Source of the DNA: Sulfurospirillum diekertiae
GTDB lineage: Bacteria > Campylobacterota > Campylobacteria > Campylobacterales > Sulfurospirillaceae
NCBI RefSeq assembly: GCF_002309535.1
Contig: NZ_CP023275.1
Location: 496,001-560,000 of the forward strand
Length of the DNA stretch: 64,000 nt
Direction of reading: 5' to 3'
The notes below the pieces were generated by a model. The model was not told the origin of the DNA. It worked only from the letters and a program-made list of their open reading frames with translations, and searched no databases. The first letter of the stretch is position 1. Every line of letters begins with the position of its first letter. This document shows, one piece after another, positions 9,880 through 20,716 of the stretch. The translations under genes and the position numbers were made by a program.

Positions 9880-9881
9880 GC

Positions 9882-11430
<1,549 letters not shown>

Positions 11431-11439
11431 GGTAAACAC

Positions 11440-12405
11440 ATGAAATTAGTGCTGCAAAAACTTGGATATGTAGTACTAATGCTCTGTATCATCTCGTTAA
11501 TCTCTTTTGGAGCAATTCATCTTGCTCCAAACTCTTTCTTTGCCAGTGGTGAACTCAATCCTAACATTACACCAGAAGCATTAGAGCAACTCAAACACGT
11601 TTATGGACTTGATCAATCTTTGCCCGCACAATTTTTTGCATGGTTTAAAGCGATGCTCCAGCTAGACTTCGGTATCTCGTTTGCTAGTGGCAAGGCTGTG
11701 CGCGATGAAATTCTAGAGCGACTTCCTATCACCCTTTTGATGAATGTTGTTAGTTTAATTTTCGTCTTTATACTGGCTTTGTATTGGGGTATAAAATCTG
11801 CTATGAAACAATCAAGCCTTTATGATAAAAGCATCAAACAGTTTGCCCTTATCAGCTACGCAATGCCTTCGTTTTACCTCTCTTTGTTGTTGGTTATTCT
11901 TCTCTCGGTACAGTGGAAACTGTTTCCTATCTCAGGATTGCACTCACAAGGCATTAGTGGAAATGGTATTGTTTACATGGCGGATATGGCATGGCATTTA
12001 GCCTTACCAATCTTTGTAATGGTCTTTGGTGGGCTTGGAAGTTTGATTTTGTATGTGCGAAGTTTGACACTCAATATTTTAAAAAGTGACTATATCTTTT
12101 TTGCCAAAAGTAGGGGTATTGAGGGAAGGGCACTTTTAATGCGTTTTATTTTGCCGAATCTCTCACCTCCCATTGTGACGATTCTAGGACTTTCGCTGCC
12201 AGGACTTATCGGGGGTAGTGTGATTTTGGAGTCTATTTTTGCGATTAATGGCATGGGACTCTTGTTTTATCAAAGTGCATTGAGCAGGGATTATCCTGTG
12301 ATTATGGGAATACTGATTATTTCATCTTTTTTGACTTTATTTGGCAATATGATTGCCGATTTGATTTTAACAAAACTCAATCCTCATTTTAAACGACGAG
12401 GATAA
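11440..12405 (+). CDS. DppB-like ABC transporter permease (peptide/nickel family), orphan
   Basis: 321 residues with about six membrane helices. The N-terminal family block after helix 1 includes the motif ELNPNITPEALEQLKHVYGL, and the C-terminal BPD-type core contains FAKSRGIEG and a glycine-rich helix GLPGLIGGSVILE. It belongs to the inner-membrane permeases of oligopeptide/nickel importers. No DppC, ATPase or binding protein lies beside it, so its partners must be encoded elsewhere. It follows fabI by 9 bp with AAGGTAAAC upstream and shares the operon. Confidence 0.88.
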   Translation: MKLVLQKLGYVVLMLCIISLISFGAIHLAPNSFFASGELNPNITPEALEQLKHVYGLDQSLPAQFFAWFKAMLQLDFGISFASGKAVRDEILERLPITLLMNVVSLIFVFILALYWGIKSAMKQSSLYDKSIKQFALISYAMPSFYLSLLLVILLSVQWKLFPISGLHSQGISGNGIVYMADMAWHLALPIFVMVFGGLGSLILYVRSLTLNILKSDYIFFAKSRGIEGRALLMRFILPNLSPPIVTILGLSLPGLIGGSVILESIFAINGMGLLFYQSALSRDYPVIMGILIISSFLTLFGNMIADLILTKLNPHFKRRG

Positions 12406-12427
12406 ATAATTTTAAAAGGAGCCAACA

Positions 12428-12580
12428 ATGAAAAATATTCTTTTAGTGCTAGTAACCGTTTTATTAATGAGTGGCTGTGCGACATGGGGTGGTATTAAAA
12501 AAGATGCTAAAGATGGCGCCCAATGGACCAAAGAGAAGGTCAATCATGGTGCTGAATACGTGAAAGAAAAGACAGAGTAA
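12428..12580 (+). CDS. Small entericidin-like lipoprotein (50 residues)
   Basis: A 50-residue product starting at ATG 12428, preceded by AAAAGGAGCC. It has a short signal sequence with lipobox LMSGC (Cys17), followed by a charged helix (GGIKKDAKDG, TKEKVNHGAEYVKEKTE). Size and layout match entericidin-type membrane lipoproteins, though the identity is only by pattern. It lies 22 bp after the permease gene and ends just before a strong paired-palindrome hairpin, probably the operon terminator. Confidence 0.8.
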   Translation: MKNILLVLVTVLLMSGCATWGGIKKDAKDGAQWTKEKVNHGAEYVKEKTE

Positions 12581-12594
12581 GTTTGCAAAAAAGT

Positions 12595-12606
12595 TTTACA
12601 TGTAAA
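12595..12606. repeat. TTTACATGTAAA palindrome, copy 4
   Basis: First of two copies 22 bp apart, intergenic. Confidence 0.95.
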
Positions 12607-12616
12607 GCAAAAAAGC

Positions 12617-12628
12617 TTTACATGTAAA
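12617..12628. repeat. TTTACATGTAAA palindrome, copy 5
   Basis: Second of the pair, 7 bp before the nusA stop codon; the dyad extends outward with C...G. Confidence 0.95.
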
Positions 12629-12635
12629 GAAGTTC

Positions 12636-13760
12636 TTAAAGTCCGCCAAAAAGGTTTTTAAGGGCGTTTGGATCACGTTGTTCTGCTTGTTCATCACTGC
12701 TTGCATCACTGTTTGCAGTTGTTCCACCCGATTCGACCAATTCAATTTCAAATCCTGTTAACATCGAAGTAAGACGAATATTGATGCCATTCTTACCAAT
12801 TGCTTTTGATTTTTGATCGCTTGGAAGCGTTACAATGGCTTTACCATTTTGAATTTTGACATTGGAAATAATCGCAGGAGAAAGAGCACGTGCGATGAAG
12901 ATTTCAGGAATATTGGAGTATTCGATACAGTCAATATTTTCATTATGTAACTCTTTACTGACCGCATTAATTCTCACACCTTTTGTACCGACAGTTGCCC
13001 CAACAGCGTCAATATTAGGGTGCAATGAACTGAGTGCTACTTTTGCGCGTTCTCCTGGAATTCTAGCACTGCCAATAATCTTAATGAGTTCATCTTTGAT
13101 CTCAGGAACTTCAAGTTCTAAAAGAGATTCTAAAAATTTTGGACTGGTACGAGAAAGTTCGACATACATTCCTTGTGTTTTATCAATGAGAACTTTACGA
13201 ATGACACTTTTGACCACGTTGCCGACTTTAAATTTTTCACCTTTGATACGGTTTTTGCGTGGCAATACCGCTCTAATTTCTTCAATTTCAATATAGGTAT
13301 TTTCATCGTTATCAACGCGCACGACAGATCCAAAAACAGTTTTGCCTACAAGTTTTTGATATTTTTCAAAAATATTGTTTTCAAGGAGACGTTGAATGTG
13401 GTATTCAAGCTCTTTTTGAAGCGTTGCTGCTGCGGTTCTTCCTAGATTATCAAGTGGCAATTCATAGGTAAGTTCATCACCAATTTCGATCTCTGGGTCA
13501 ACCTCTTTAGCATCTTTAATAGCAATAAAATTTTCATTACCTTCTAAAAGTCTTGTATCATCAGGTTCAACGACAATGACTTTTTGATAGAGTTTAAGTG
13601 TTTTAGTGGCTGGGTCTATTTCTGCGCCATATTCGTATTCTGCGCCATAAATTCTTTTGGCTGTTTTGACAAGAGCAAGTGTAACGGTATTTTTAACTTC
13701 GTTAATATCCAACCCTTTTTCATGGGCAATAGATTCTATAATGTCTATAATTTTTTCCAT
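12636..13760 (-). CDS. nusA: Transcription termination/antitermination factor NusA
   Basis: 374 residues, the short form without C-terminal acidic repeats. It has an N-terminal RNA-polymerase-binding domain (about 1-125), an S1 domain (about 130-200, GKTVFGSVVRVDNDENTYIEI) and two KH domains (LHPNIDAVGATVGTKGVRI; SDQKSKAIGKNGINIRLTS). The tail contains Ala/Ser/Asp-rich TTANSDASSDEQAEQRDP. It binds RNA polymerase and nascent RNA and modulates pausing and termination. It is transcribed leftward and alone here; the gap upstream (13761-14011) holds its promoter and that of the HP0268-like gene. Confidence 0.97.
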   Translation of the reverse strand: MEKIIDIIESIAHEKGLDINEVKNTVTLALVKTAKRIYGAEYEYGAEIDPATKTLKLYQKVIVVEPDDTRLLEGNENFIAIKDAKEVDPEIEIGDELTYELPLDNLGRTAAATLQKELEYHIQRLLENNIFEKYQKLVGKTVFGSVVRVDNDENTYIEIEEIRAVLPRKNRIKGEKFKVGNVVKSVIRKVLIDKTQGMYVELSRTSPKFLESLLELEVPEIKDELIKIIGSARIPGERAKVALSSLHPNIDAVGATVGTKGVRINAVSKELHNENIDCIEYSNIPEIFIARALSPAIISNVKIQNGKAIVTLPSDQKSKAIGKNGINIRLTSMLTGFEIELVESGGTTANSDASSDEQAEQRDPNALKNLFGGL

Positions 13761-14011
13761 AGGTTTCCTTAATAAAGATACGTATTTTTATATCATGGTG
13801 TAATCGCAATGATGAAAAATCAAAAATGGAAATTTAAACGATTGCGGTGAAGAGTAAGGATTATAACTAAAATCTTCTTTTATTTTTCTTTATGAGAAGG
13901 TGGTTGTTTGCTTTTAATGAGGAATTTATTGAAATTAAAGTATACTTCGCGATATATCTTTGTGCGTGTTGTACACATACGATAATTTTTGCGATAGAAA
14001 AGAGGTTTACA

Positions 14012-14254
14012 ATGGAAATCAAATTAGCACGAAATGAAATTAATGGAAAACCAAAGACAATTACATTGGAGAAAGTGACCGAGATTATTGAAAAAGAGGG
14101 ACAAAAGATCTTCTATTTTGATAAAGAAAACTCTCATAAAGACCTCGTAAGCTTGGTAGAACACTTTGAAGCACAAGGGTTTAGTGTCTATTTAAGAGAT
14201 ATTCGCTACGGTTTGGGTGAGAGCGATTATATGTACGAAGTACACATTCTTTAA
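14012..14254 (+). CDS. HP0268-family nuclease
   Basis: 80 residues, the same length as Helicobacter pylori HP0268, a small Smr-like nicking nuclease/purine-specific RNase. Matching features are the MEIKLARNE start, FYFDKENSHKDLVSLVEHF in the middle, and the end YMYEVHIL. I set the start at ATG 14012, which has AGAGG 6 bases upstream. A longer open frame back to 13892 has no such site, and its extra residues look non-coding. It lies 9 bp before miaB and may be co-transcribed. The function is taken from the family and not visible in motifs here. Confidence 0.75.
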   Translation: MEIKLARNEINGKPKTITLEKVTEIIEKEGQKIFYFDKENSHKDLVSLVEHFEAQGFSVYLRDIRYGLGESDYMYEVHIL

Positions 14255-14263
14255 GGCTATATT

Positions 14264-15580
14264 TTGGGTATTTTAGAGGAAAAGAAACTTTATATAGAAA
14301 CACTTGGTTGCGCGATGAATGTGCGAGATTCTGAGCACATTATCGCCGAACTAGGTGATAAAGAAAATTATGTCTTGACCAATAGTCTGCAAGAGGCAGA
14401 TCTTATTTTGGTCAACACATGTAGTGTACGTGAAAAGCCTGTGAGTAAACTGTTTTCAGAGATTGGTAAGTATAACCTTCAAAAAAAAGAGGGTGCAAAA
14501 ATTGGTGTATGCGGATGTACCGCAAGCCACTTAGGAAAAGAGATTTTTAGACGGGCTCCCTATGTGAGTTTTGTCATTGGAGCACGTAATGTCTCCAAAA
14601 TCTCCACTGCCGTTAATACCGAAAAATTTTTAAGTGTCGACACCGATTATGATGAGAGTACGTACGCTTTTGGCGAGTATCGCAATAGTCTTTACAAAGC
14701 GTATGTGAATATCTCCATTGGGTGTGATAAAAAATGTACCTACTGCATCGTCCCGCAAACGAGAGGCGATGAGATATCCATTCCTGCAGAATTGATTGTC
14801 AATGAAGCACGCAAAGCTGCTCAAAATGGGGCTAAAGAGATTTTCTTACTCGGTCAAAATGTAAACAATTATGGCAGACGTTTTAGCGGTAACGTAGAGC
14901 GTTCCATGGATTTTTCAGACCTACTTAACCTTATCAGTGAAATCCCCGAAGTAGAGCGCATTCGTTTTACTTCTCCCCATCCCCTGCATATGGATGATAA
15001 ATTTTTAGAGACTTTTGCCAATAATCCAAAAGTATGTAAGTCAATGCACATGCCATTGCAGAGTGGTTCCACGCATATCTTAGAGCAGATGAAACGGGGT
15101 TATAGCAAAGAGTGGTTTTTAAATAGAGCTTTAAAACTTCGTGAAATGATTCCTGATGTCTCTATTAGTACCGATATTATTGTCGCTTTTCCAGGGGAAA
15201 GTGATGCCGATTTTGAAGATACACTGGATGTCATGCGACACGTGAAATTTGAACAGATTTTCGCCTTTAAATACTCGCCAAGACCTCTAACCAAAGCGGC
15301 AGAGTTTACCAATCAAATCGATTCGGAAGTAGGGTCACAGCGCTTAGAGCGATTACAACTTTTACAAGATGAAATTTTAGATGAGATTGCCGCGAAAAAC
15401 CTCAATAAAATTTATCCTGTTTATATTGATGAACTGCGTAATAGTGGTTTTTTAGCAGGACGAAGTGATAATAATGCACTGGTTCAGATTAAAGGTGATG
15501 AGAGTTTATTGGGACAAACCGTAAATATCAAAATTACCAACCCAAAACGTCTCTCCCTCTATGGCGAAATTGTTCTCTAA
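14264..15580 (+). CDS. miaB: tRNA-2-methylthio-N6-dimethylallyladenosine synthase MiaB
   Basis: 438 residues. Radical-SAM methylthiotransferase that adds a methylthio group to A37 of tRNAs reading UNN codons. The N-terminal UPF0004 domain has [13 protein letters not shown] and cluster cysteines (NTCSVRE, GVCGC). The radical-SAM triad is [15 protein letters not shown]. The C-terminal TRAM domain is about 375-438. The start is a TTG at 14264 with AAGG 7 bases upstream; no ATG fits the conserved N-terminus. Its paralogue rimO lies 5 kb downstream on the other strand. Confidence 0.96.
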   Translation: MGILEEKKLYIETLGCAMNVRDSEHIIAELGDKENYVLTNSLQEADLILVNTCSVREKPVSKLFSEIGKYNLQKKEGAKIGVCGCTASHLGKEIFRRAPYVSFVIGARNVSKISTAVNTEKFLSVDTDYDESTYAFGEYRNSLYKAYVNISIGCDKKCTYCIVPQTRGDEISIPAELIVNEARKAAQNGAKEIFLLGQNVNNYGRRFSGNVERSMDFSDLLNLISEIPEVERIRFTSPHPLHMDDKFLETFANNPKVCKSMHMPLQSGSTHILEQMKRGYSKEWFLNRALKLREMIPDVSISTDIIVAFPGESDADFEDTLDVMRHVKFEQIFAFKYSPRPLTKAAEFTNQIDSEVGSQRLERLQLLQDEILDEIAAKNLNKIYPVYIDELRNSGFLAGRSDNNALVQIKGDESLLGQTVNIKITNPKRLSLYGEIVL

Positions 15581-16196
15581 AGAGTTTAAACGTAAACTCT
15601 TAGTGTGGATTGTTCCACCTCTTATTTATGCATTGATTAAACTTTTATTCTTTACATGTAAAAAGAAATTTTATCGTCCGCAGAATGGTTCTGCTACGCC
15701 GAGTATCTATGTTTTGTGGCATGGCGAGATACTGATGGCAGCCGCAGCTTACACATACTATACGAAACGTGTAGAGGCTGATACCATTGTCAGTAGTCAT
15801 TTTGATGGTGAATTGGCCGCAAGGCTAATGCAGCTTTTTGGTGGAGGAACGATACGTGGAAGCTCATCCAAGGGAGGGGCTTCTGTTTTAAGGCAGGCGT
15901 TAAAGTCACTTCAAAAAGGACGCGATATCGCTCTCACCCCTGATGGACCAAGAGGGCCAAGACACAGTGTAGCCGATGGTGCCGCAGTGCTTGCAATGAT
16001 GAAAAAAGTACCGATTATTACCATGAATTGCAATCCAACCTCGTATTGGAGCATGAAGAGTTGGGATCACTTTTGTATTCCTAAACCATTTTGTACGATA
16101 GAATTCTATTTTGGTAATCCTTTCTATGTTCATGAACTCTCACTTGAAGAGGCAAAATCATTGATCCAAAAGCGACTTTTAGAGCATGCGGTGTAA
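15561..16196 (+). CDS. DUF374 (LpxL-like) lysophospholipid acyltransferase family protein
   Basis: 211 residues. An N-terminal hydrophobic segment ([19 protein letters not shown]) is followed by acyltransferase blocks ([14 protein letters not shown] with the expected His, [38 protein letters not shown]). DUF374 proteins are thought to act in lipid A or phospholipid acylation at the inner membrane; the exact substrate is unknown. It overlaps the end of miaB by 20 bp. A palindrome copy is read as FTCK right after the membrane segment, at a spot with no evident constraint. Confidence 0.85.
   Translation: MAKLFSKEFKRKLLVWIVPPLIYALIKLLFFTCKKKFYRPQNGSATPSIYVLWHGEILMAAAAYTYYTKRVEADTIVSSHFDGELAARLMQLFGGGTIRGSSSKGGASVLRQALKSLQKGRDIALTPDGPRGPRHSVADGAAVLAMMKKVPIITMNCNPTSYWSMKSWDHFCIPKPFCTIEFYFGNPFYVHELSLEEAKSLIQKRLLEHAV
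15651..15662. repeat. TTTACATGTAAA palindrome, copy 6 (inside the acyltransferase gene)
   Basis: Read as FTCK. Confidence 0.95.
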
Positions 16197-16320
16197 GTCC
16201 CTTTGGGGATATGGTATTACTTTTGCTTGATATTTTACAAAACTTAAGCAATATTAGTCTAATATATAGTATCAATTCAAATTAACACAAGAGTCGTAAT
16301 GTGAACAAAGAGTCAGTAAT

Positions 16321-17400
16321 ATGGGCATAAGAACTGTTCTTCAGAAAAAATTTCAGAACCTTTTTGTGGCTATTGTGTTAAGTGAAACAGAATGTACATT
16401 AAGTTGTAAGGTACTTAAAAATGGTGCCATTATTAGAACTTTTTCCAAAACATTTGAGTTGACTCCTCCACTTGACGCGCTTGATAAATCACTTGAAAAT
16501 TATCTGATTTCTTTGCAAGAAGAGTATCAATTCGTGTATATCGCTTTTTTATTAAGCTCTTTAGGACAAGGTGCTATCTCGGGAACAGGCAATACAAGTT
16601 TTCATAAGCATAATGTTGATTTACAAAATGTTCATCATGTTGCTATGTTTAACCAATGGTCAGCATACGCATCATATATTGAAATTAAATGGGCAAAAAA
16701 CCTTTTTTCTGAAGTAGGACTTGATCTTGTATATTCGCCTTTTATTATACTCAGTGATTTTGTTGTTTCCCAAAAGCTTAAAAATAAACCAACCTGTTAT
16801 ATTTTAAATTGCCAAGATTTTTTTGTTTTAGCCATTTTTGAGGCGAAACAGCTTCACTTTGGAGCCTTTTTTAAGACACAAAGCGATATTTCATTTACAC
16901 GCAGTAACGATGTCAACGATTGGGAAAATGAGCAAGAAGAAGATGATATTGTTAGTTCTGATGAGATGCCAGAAATCAGTGCTGAAGAGCACGAAGATAC
17001 CGAGCATGAAGGTATAGAAGAACTCAGTGAATTTGGGGAATTAGGCGAATTGGAAGATATTGATGATTTACGCTCCACTGACTCCTTTTCAGATATTGAT
17101 GACAAAGCAATAAGTCCTTATAAAGAGATGAAGGATGTTAAAGAAGAAGATATGAGCCTAGAGCTTTATGGGCGCGATCTTTTAGTGTACAAATATCTCA
17201 AATCATCGCTTGAAGAGTATTATCATAACCCTTTGTATGTGAGTGAATTTATTGATGAGATTATCATTTTTGATGGCTATGAGATTAGTTCTGATTTAAT
17301 TCGTCAACTTGAAGATGAATTGATGATGGATGTTGAAATCCATAAAGTAGACGTCAGTGATCGTATGTGCGATATAGCTATAAAAGAGGTTTTTAAATGA
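16321..17400 (+). CDS. PilM-like cytoplasmic component of a type IV pilus / transformation / type II secretion platform, with acidic insert
   Basis: 359 residues. No motif gives the family alone, but its place before PilN- and PilO-like genes and the actin-like strand pattern (LFVAIVLSETECTLSCKVL at the start, IIIFDGYEISSDLIRQLE near the end) fit PilM or the GspL cytoplasmic domain. Residues about 200-265 form a strongly acidic, low-complexity linker (NEQEEDDIV, EEHEDTEHEGIEELSE). It ends with an ATGA overlap to the next gene. In Campylobacter, related genes belong to the Cts natural-transformation system. Function is inferred from order. Confidence 0.6.
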   Translation: MGIRTVLQKKFQNLFVAIVLSETECTLSCKVLKNGAIIRTFSKTFELTPPLDALDKSLENYLISLQEEYQFVYIAFLLSSLGQGAISGTGNTSFHKHNVDLQNVHHVAMFNQWSAYASYIEIKWAKNLFSEVGLDLVYSPFIILSDFVVSQKLKNKPTCYILNCQDFFVLAIFEAKQLHFGAFFKTQSDISFTRSNDVNDWENEQEEDDIVSSDEMPEISAEEHEDTEHEGIEELSEFGELGELEDIDDLRSTDSFSDIDDKAISPYKEMKDVKEEDMSLELYGRDLLVYKYLKSSLEEYYHNPLYVSEFIDEIIIFDGYEISSDLIRQLEDELMMDVEIHKVDVSDRMCDIAIKEVFK

Positions 17401-17918
17401 GACTAAGTTTCATAGCACCACGCGCAAAACCTTTCTTTTCACTCTTTAGTAAGATGTGGCTTGTTTTTATTAGCTTGATGTCCTGCTTTATGATTATTTT
17501 CAATTTTTATATCGTGATCGAGATGAGCTCTTTTAAACATGGTGTCGTTGATTTGACGAAAGAGCGTGAAATGCTAGAGAAAAAAATTGATGAAGATGAT
17601 GAATCTATCGGTCTTATTTTGCGCCAAAAAGCGATTTCTGAAGAGATCTTTTCCAATAATACCCTGCTTAAAGAGAGTATGAAAAATCTTTTTGATTTAG
17701 TTCCGGATCAAATTACGCTGAATAAAGTTCAAATGGAGCGAAACTCACTTATTTTATACGGTGTCTCACCAACACAAGACACTTTTAATTTCTTGTTAGC
17801 AGCTCCTTTAAAATCAATTTTTCACACGAGCAATACGACATTTTATTTAACCAAAGAGGGTTGGTATAATTTTGTGAGCATCAATAAAATTCTTGGCGAG
17901 GATGGTTTCCGTGAATAG
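17397..17918 (+). CDS. PilN-like inner-membrane protein
   Basis: 173 residues with a cytoplasmic N-terminus, one membrane helix (about 19-43, MWLVFISLMSCFMIIFNF), a coiled coil (LTKEREMLEKKIDEDDES) and a small periplasmic domain. That domain carries the PilN-type phrase DLVPDQITLNKVQMERNSL followed by LYGVSPTQDTFNFLL, seen in PilN/GspL ferredoxin-like folds. It overlaps its upstream neighbour by 4 bp and its downstream neighbour by a few bases, so the three proteins are probably made in equal amounts and form one platform. Confidence 0.68.
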   Translation: MRLSFIAPRAKPFFSLFSKMWLVFISLMSCFMIIFNFYIVIEMSSFKHGVVDLTKEREMLEKKIDEDDESIGLILRQKAISEEIFSNNTLLKESMKNLFDLVPDQITLNKVQMERNSLILYGVSPTQDTFNFLLAAPLKSIFHTSNTTFYLTKEGWYNFVSINKILGEDGFRE

Positions 17919-18450
17919 CCTTGATAGAAGCTTAGAAAAAATAGATATTATGAAATTGCTCATTTTTTTGATGGTGTTTATCATCATTACCTTTAGTTTT
18001 GTTTTCTTACTCATTATTCCTAATGTAAAAGAGCATCGTGTTCTTCAAGCAGAATATAAACGGGTCTTGGTGCATAAAACCAGAGTTGAGAACCTTTTCT
18101 TAGAGCGAGAAGCAGAGCTTTCCAAACTCAAAGCAGAAAATGTCCATATAATGAGTGCGTTCAAGCATCCTTTTACACAAGAAGAGTTTATTCGTTATGC
18201 GGGAACATTCTTTAAGCAAGTTTCTTTAACAGAAGTAACCAAATCAGACTATAAAAAAGAGTTTGTTGAGTACGAGCTCAATGTAACATCAACATTGAAA
18301 ACACCCACAAATTTTTATAACTTTTTAGAGGGACTTAACCGCTATTCCAGTATTGTTCAAGCAGATTTCCCTATTCATTTAGAATCTGGAAAAGAGAATA
18401 TTAGCTCTACCTTTAAGATTAAAGTGTATGATCTAAACGCAACGCGCTAA
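17911..18450 (+). CDS. PilO-like inner-membrane protein
   Basis: About 179 residues. One membrane helix (LLIFLMVFIIITFSFVFLL), then a coiled coil (VKEHRVLQAEYKRVLVHKTRVENLF, LEREAELSKLKAEN) and a periplasmic domain ending in a ferredoxin-like pattern (FYNFLEGLNRYSSIVQADF). This is the PilO/GspM layout. The open frame starts with TTG 17893, but GTG 17911 has GAGGA 8 bases upstream and overlaps the PilN-like stop, so I prefer it; ATG 17902 lacks a site. The 3' end overlaps tilS tail-to-tail by 32 bp. Confidence 0.65.
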   Translation: MNSLDRSLEKIDIMKLLIFLMVFIIITFSFVFLLIIPNVKEHRVLQAEYKRVLVHKTRVENLFLEREAELSKLKAENVHIMSAFKHPFTQEEFIRYAGTFFKQVSLTEVTKSDYKKEFVEYELNVTSTLKTPTNFYNFLEGLNRYSSIVQADFPIHLESGKENISSTFKIKVYDLNATR

Positions 18451-19423
18451 GATCAATATGCGAAGTAAAGAGGTAAGAGCGAATCTTTGAAGGAATGCGT
18501 GCTTGACGGCACCTCTCTTTAAATTTTTTATCCATAGCTTGCTTGAGATACGGTGCTATCAAAATCATTTTTTCTTCAAAACAGACTGCAATTTTTCCAC
18601 CCACCACACAGCTCTTCGTTTTTAAAATCTCATCCCTTTGCGCTTTTGATAAGAGAATACCGAGGAGTTTGACTATTTTATCAATATGACGAATATTGAT
18701 CAGGTCATCTTCATCTTTGGGAAGGAGAAATAAGTCTTTGATGCGAGTAGCCTGATGGGGTAAAAGACGTTTAGCATCTTCTTCCATATAGCGAAAACTT
18801 TTAGCGATACCCTCCTCATAATTTTCGATCAACGGATTGGCATAGTGATGGCGAAATTGGTTGCGTACATGTTTGAAAGAGGTGTTGCTTTCGTCAGTAA
18901 AGTAAGTAATTTTATAATTTTCAAGATAGGCTTGAAGTGTTTTTTTGTTGACATGTAAAAGAGGTCGGATCATCGTGTAATGCTCTCGCTCTTCTATCTC
19001 TTGCATACCCAATAATTCAACAAGCCCAGCACCACGAGTTAGCTGCATTAAAAACCATTCAAGTTTATCGTTTAAATGGTGTGCGCTTAAAAGTGAATTG
19101 TAGCCATGTTCTTGGATGATGTTTTCAAAAAAGGTATAACGCTCTTTCCTCGCAGAGTGTTCAAAATTGGCATTTTCAAGTTTACATGTAAAGGTGAAAA
19201 GTTGTTTATTGTAAGTATCGGCAAGTTTTTTTGCATACGCTTCTTCGACGTCACTTTGCTCTCTTGTTTGATAATTCACATGGGCAATATCAAAAGGGAT
19301 ATTCTGCTCAAGCAGTAAAAAGAAGAGGGCGGTAGAGTCTCCACCGCCTGAGAATGCCAAAAGATTTTTGGATGTTTTAAGAAGGTCAATCGTTGCGTTA
19401 TGCAACAGAGGTAATGGTTGCAA
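18419..19423 (-). CDS. tilS: tRNA(Ile)-lysidine synthase TilS
   Basis: About 334 residues. It joins lysine to C34 of the CAU-anticodon tRNA-Ile so that it reads AUA. The PP-loop ATP site is [13 protein letters not shown]; the family usually has SGGVDS, so the Gly is a conservative change. [20 protein letters not shown] is the second family block. The start is uncertain because no ATG fits. TTG 19423 has GGGAG 9 bases upstream, TTG 19405 overlaps the rimO stop, and GTG 19459 would overlap rimO by 62 bp without a good site. It is last in panC-rimO-tilS and holds one exact and one near palindrome copy. Confidence 0.92.
   Translation of the reverse strand: MQPLPLLHNATIDLLKTSKNLLAFSGGGDSTALFFLLLEQNIPFDIAHVNYQTREQSDVEEAYAKKLADTYNKQLFTFTCKLENANFEHSARKERYTFFENIIQEHGYNSLLSAHHLNDKLEWFLMQLTRGAGLVELLGMQEIEEREHYTMIRPLLHVNKKTLQAYLENYKITYFTDESNTSFKHVRNQFRHHYANPLIENYEEGIAKSFRYMEEDAKRLLPHQATRIKDLFLLPKDEDDLINIRHIDKIVKLLGILLSKAQRDEILKTKSCVVGGKIAVCFEEKMILIAPYLKQAMDKKFKERCRQARIPSKIRSYLFTSHIDLSALRLDHTL
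18948..18959. repeat. TTGACATGTAAA, one-mismatch copy (inside tilS)
   Basis: Read on the minus strand as LHVN in TilS. Confidence 0.7.
19181..19192. repeat. TTTACATGTAAA palindrome, copy 7 (inside tilS)
   Basis: Read on the minus strand as FTCK in TilS. Confidence 0.95.
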
Positions 19424-20708
19424 TGAGTTGATCTCCCGCACACTCCGTAATCGTTGCACGGTAGCAAAGGCCTACTTCAATGTTCTCAATATCGGAGTCA
19501 TTAACCAAGACTTCGCCATCAATGCTCGGTGCCCAGAGAAGCTCGCGTGCGCCCATAAAAAACTCATGCTCGCTACTTTCTCCTTCAACCAAGATGATCA
19601 CCTCTTTGCCGACCTCTTTTTCAAAACTTTTTTTCGTTTTGGCTTGGACGAGTTTGTCAAGTTGTTTAATGCGTTTATTGATCGTTTTGGTGTCGATTTT
19701 TTCATCCATTTCATAAGCGGAAGTGTCTTCTTCATCGGAATAGGCAAAGATGTTCACACGATCAAAATCAAACGTTTTGGTGAAGTCCAAAAGCTCTTGA
19801 AACTCTGCTTCACTTTCACCCGGGTGACCCACAATAAAGCTGGTGCGAATAAAGCTATTGGGCGCTTGGCGCATAAGGTTAAGTTGCTCAATGATACGCT
19901 CACGTCCAGCCCCTCGTTTCATACGTTTAAGCATAGAATCGCTGATGTGTTGGATCGGCATATCAAAGTAATTATGAAAGAGGGGAGAGCTAATAATGCG
20001 CTCAATTAAAGCATTGGATGTTGTCGTTGGATAAAGATATAAAATGCGCGCACTTTTCACGCCTTCGATTTGCTCTACGGCCTCAATGAGTTTAATCAAA
20101 CCCTCTTTTTCGCCCACATCACGAAGAAAGGAGCTACTATCCTGCGAGATAAAGCTAAAATCATAAAAACCTTTTGAAACGAGTGCTTTGACCTCTTTCA
20201 CTAAAGATTCCAATGTTCGAGAATGGAGTTTGCCTTTAAAGCCAGGAATAGCGCAAAAGCTACACGCTTGATTACAGCCTTCGGAAAGTTTGACATACGC
20301 ATGTGCATTTGAGCCTGTAATAATACGTTCTTCTTCGTTTAAAAGGTATGTTGCAGGGCTAAAACGGTTTTGGCGAAGTGCGATGATTTCATCAATTTTA
20401 TCATAATCCCCCACGCCCGTAAACAGATCAACCTCTTTGAGCTCTTTCGTCAAATCTTCTTTGTAGCGTTCGGTAAGGCAGCCTGCCATCACAAGCAACG
20501 AGCCTTTTTTACGGGCTTCATGCAGTGAAAAAATGGTGTTAAGACTCTCTTCTTTCGCAGGTCCAATGAAGCCACACGTATTGACGATCAAGACATCGGC
20601 CTGACTTGGGTCATCGCACATTTCATAGGCTTGAAGTTTGCCAAGCATGACTTCACTGTCAACGAGATTTTTGTTGCAGCCAAGTGAGACTAAATGTAGT
20701 TTTTTCAA
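19398..20708 (-). CDS. rimO: Ribosomal protein uS12 methylthiotransferase RimO
   Basis: About 436 residues. Radical-SAM enzyme that methylthiolates an aspartate of ribosomal protein S12. The N-terminal domain begins [19 protein letters not shown]. The radical-SAM cysteines are in [17 protein letters not shown], and a TRAM domain ends the protein. I prefer TTG 20708 over ATG 20726: AAGGA at 20718-20714 sits 5 bases upstream, and the family usually starts just before KLHLVSLGC. That site overlaps the panC stop codon. A YcaO homologue, implicated with RimO in E. coli, is encoded at 44.7-46.3 kb. Confidence 0.96.
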   Translation of the reverse strand: MKKLHLVSLGCNKNLVDSEVMLGKLQAYEMCDDPSQADVLIVNTCGFIGPAKEESLNTIFSLHEARKKGSLLVMAGCLTERYKEDLTKELKEVDLFTGVGDYDKIDEIIALRQNRFSPATYLLNEEERIITGSNAHAYVKLSEGCNQACSFCAIPGFKGKLHSRTLESLVKEVKALVSKGFYDFSFISQDSSSFLRDVGEKEGLIKLIEAVEQIEGVKSARILYLYPTTTSNALIERIISSPLFHNYFDMPIQHISDSMLKRMKRGAGRERIIEQLNLMRQAPNSFIRTSFIVGHPGESEAEFQELLDFTKTFDFDRVNIFAYSDEEDTSAYEMDEKIDTKTINKRIKQLDKLVQAKTKKSFEKEVGKEVIILVEGESSEHEFFMGARELLWAPSIDGEVLVNDSDIENIEVGLCYRATITECAGDQLIATITSVA

Positions 20709-20716
20709 TGTATTCC

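Larger units (their letters stand above)
12594..12629. terminator. Bidirectional hairpin made of two palindrome copies
   Basis: The first copy with flanks (12594-12608) and the second (12615-12629) are reverse complements over 15 positions with one G-T wobble, separated by an A-rich loop of 6 bases. This lies exactly between the convergent lipoprotein and nusA genes. There is no long T-run, so termination is an inference. Confidence 0.6.

Noticed and set aside
19368-20009. 213-residue open frame antisense to rimO
   Set aside because: It overlaps a strongly conserved gene, shows no family motif and has no ribosome site; a shadow frame.
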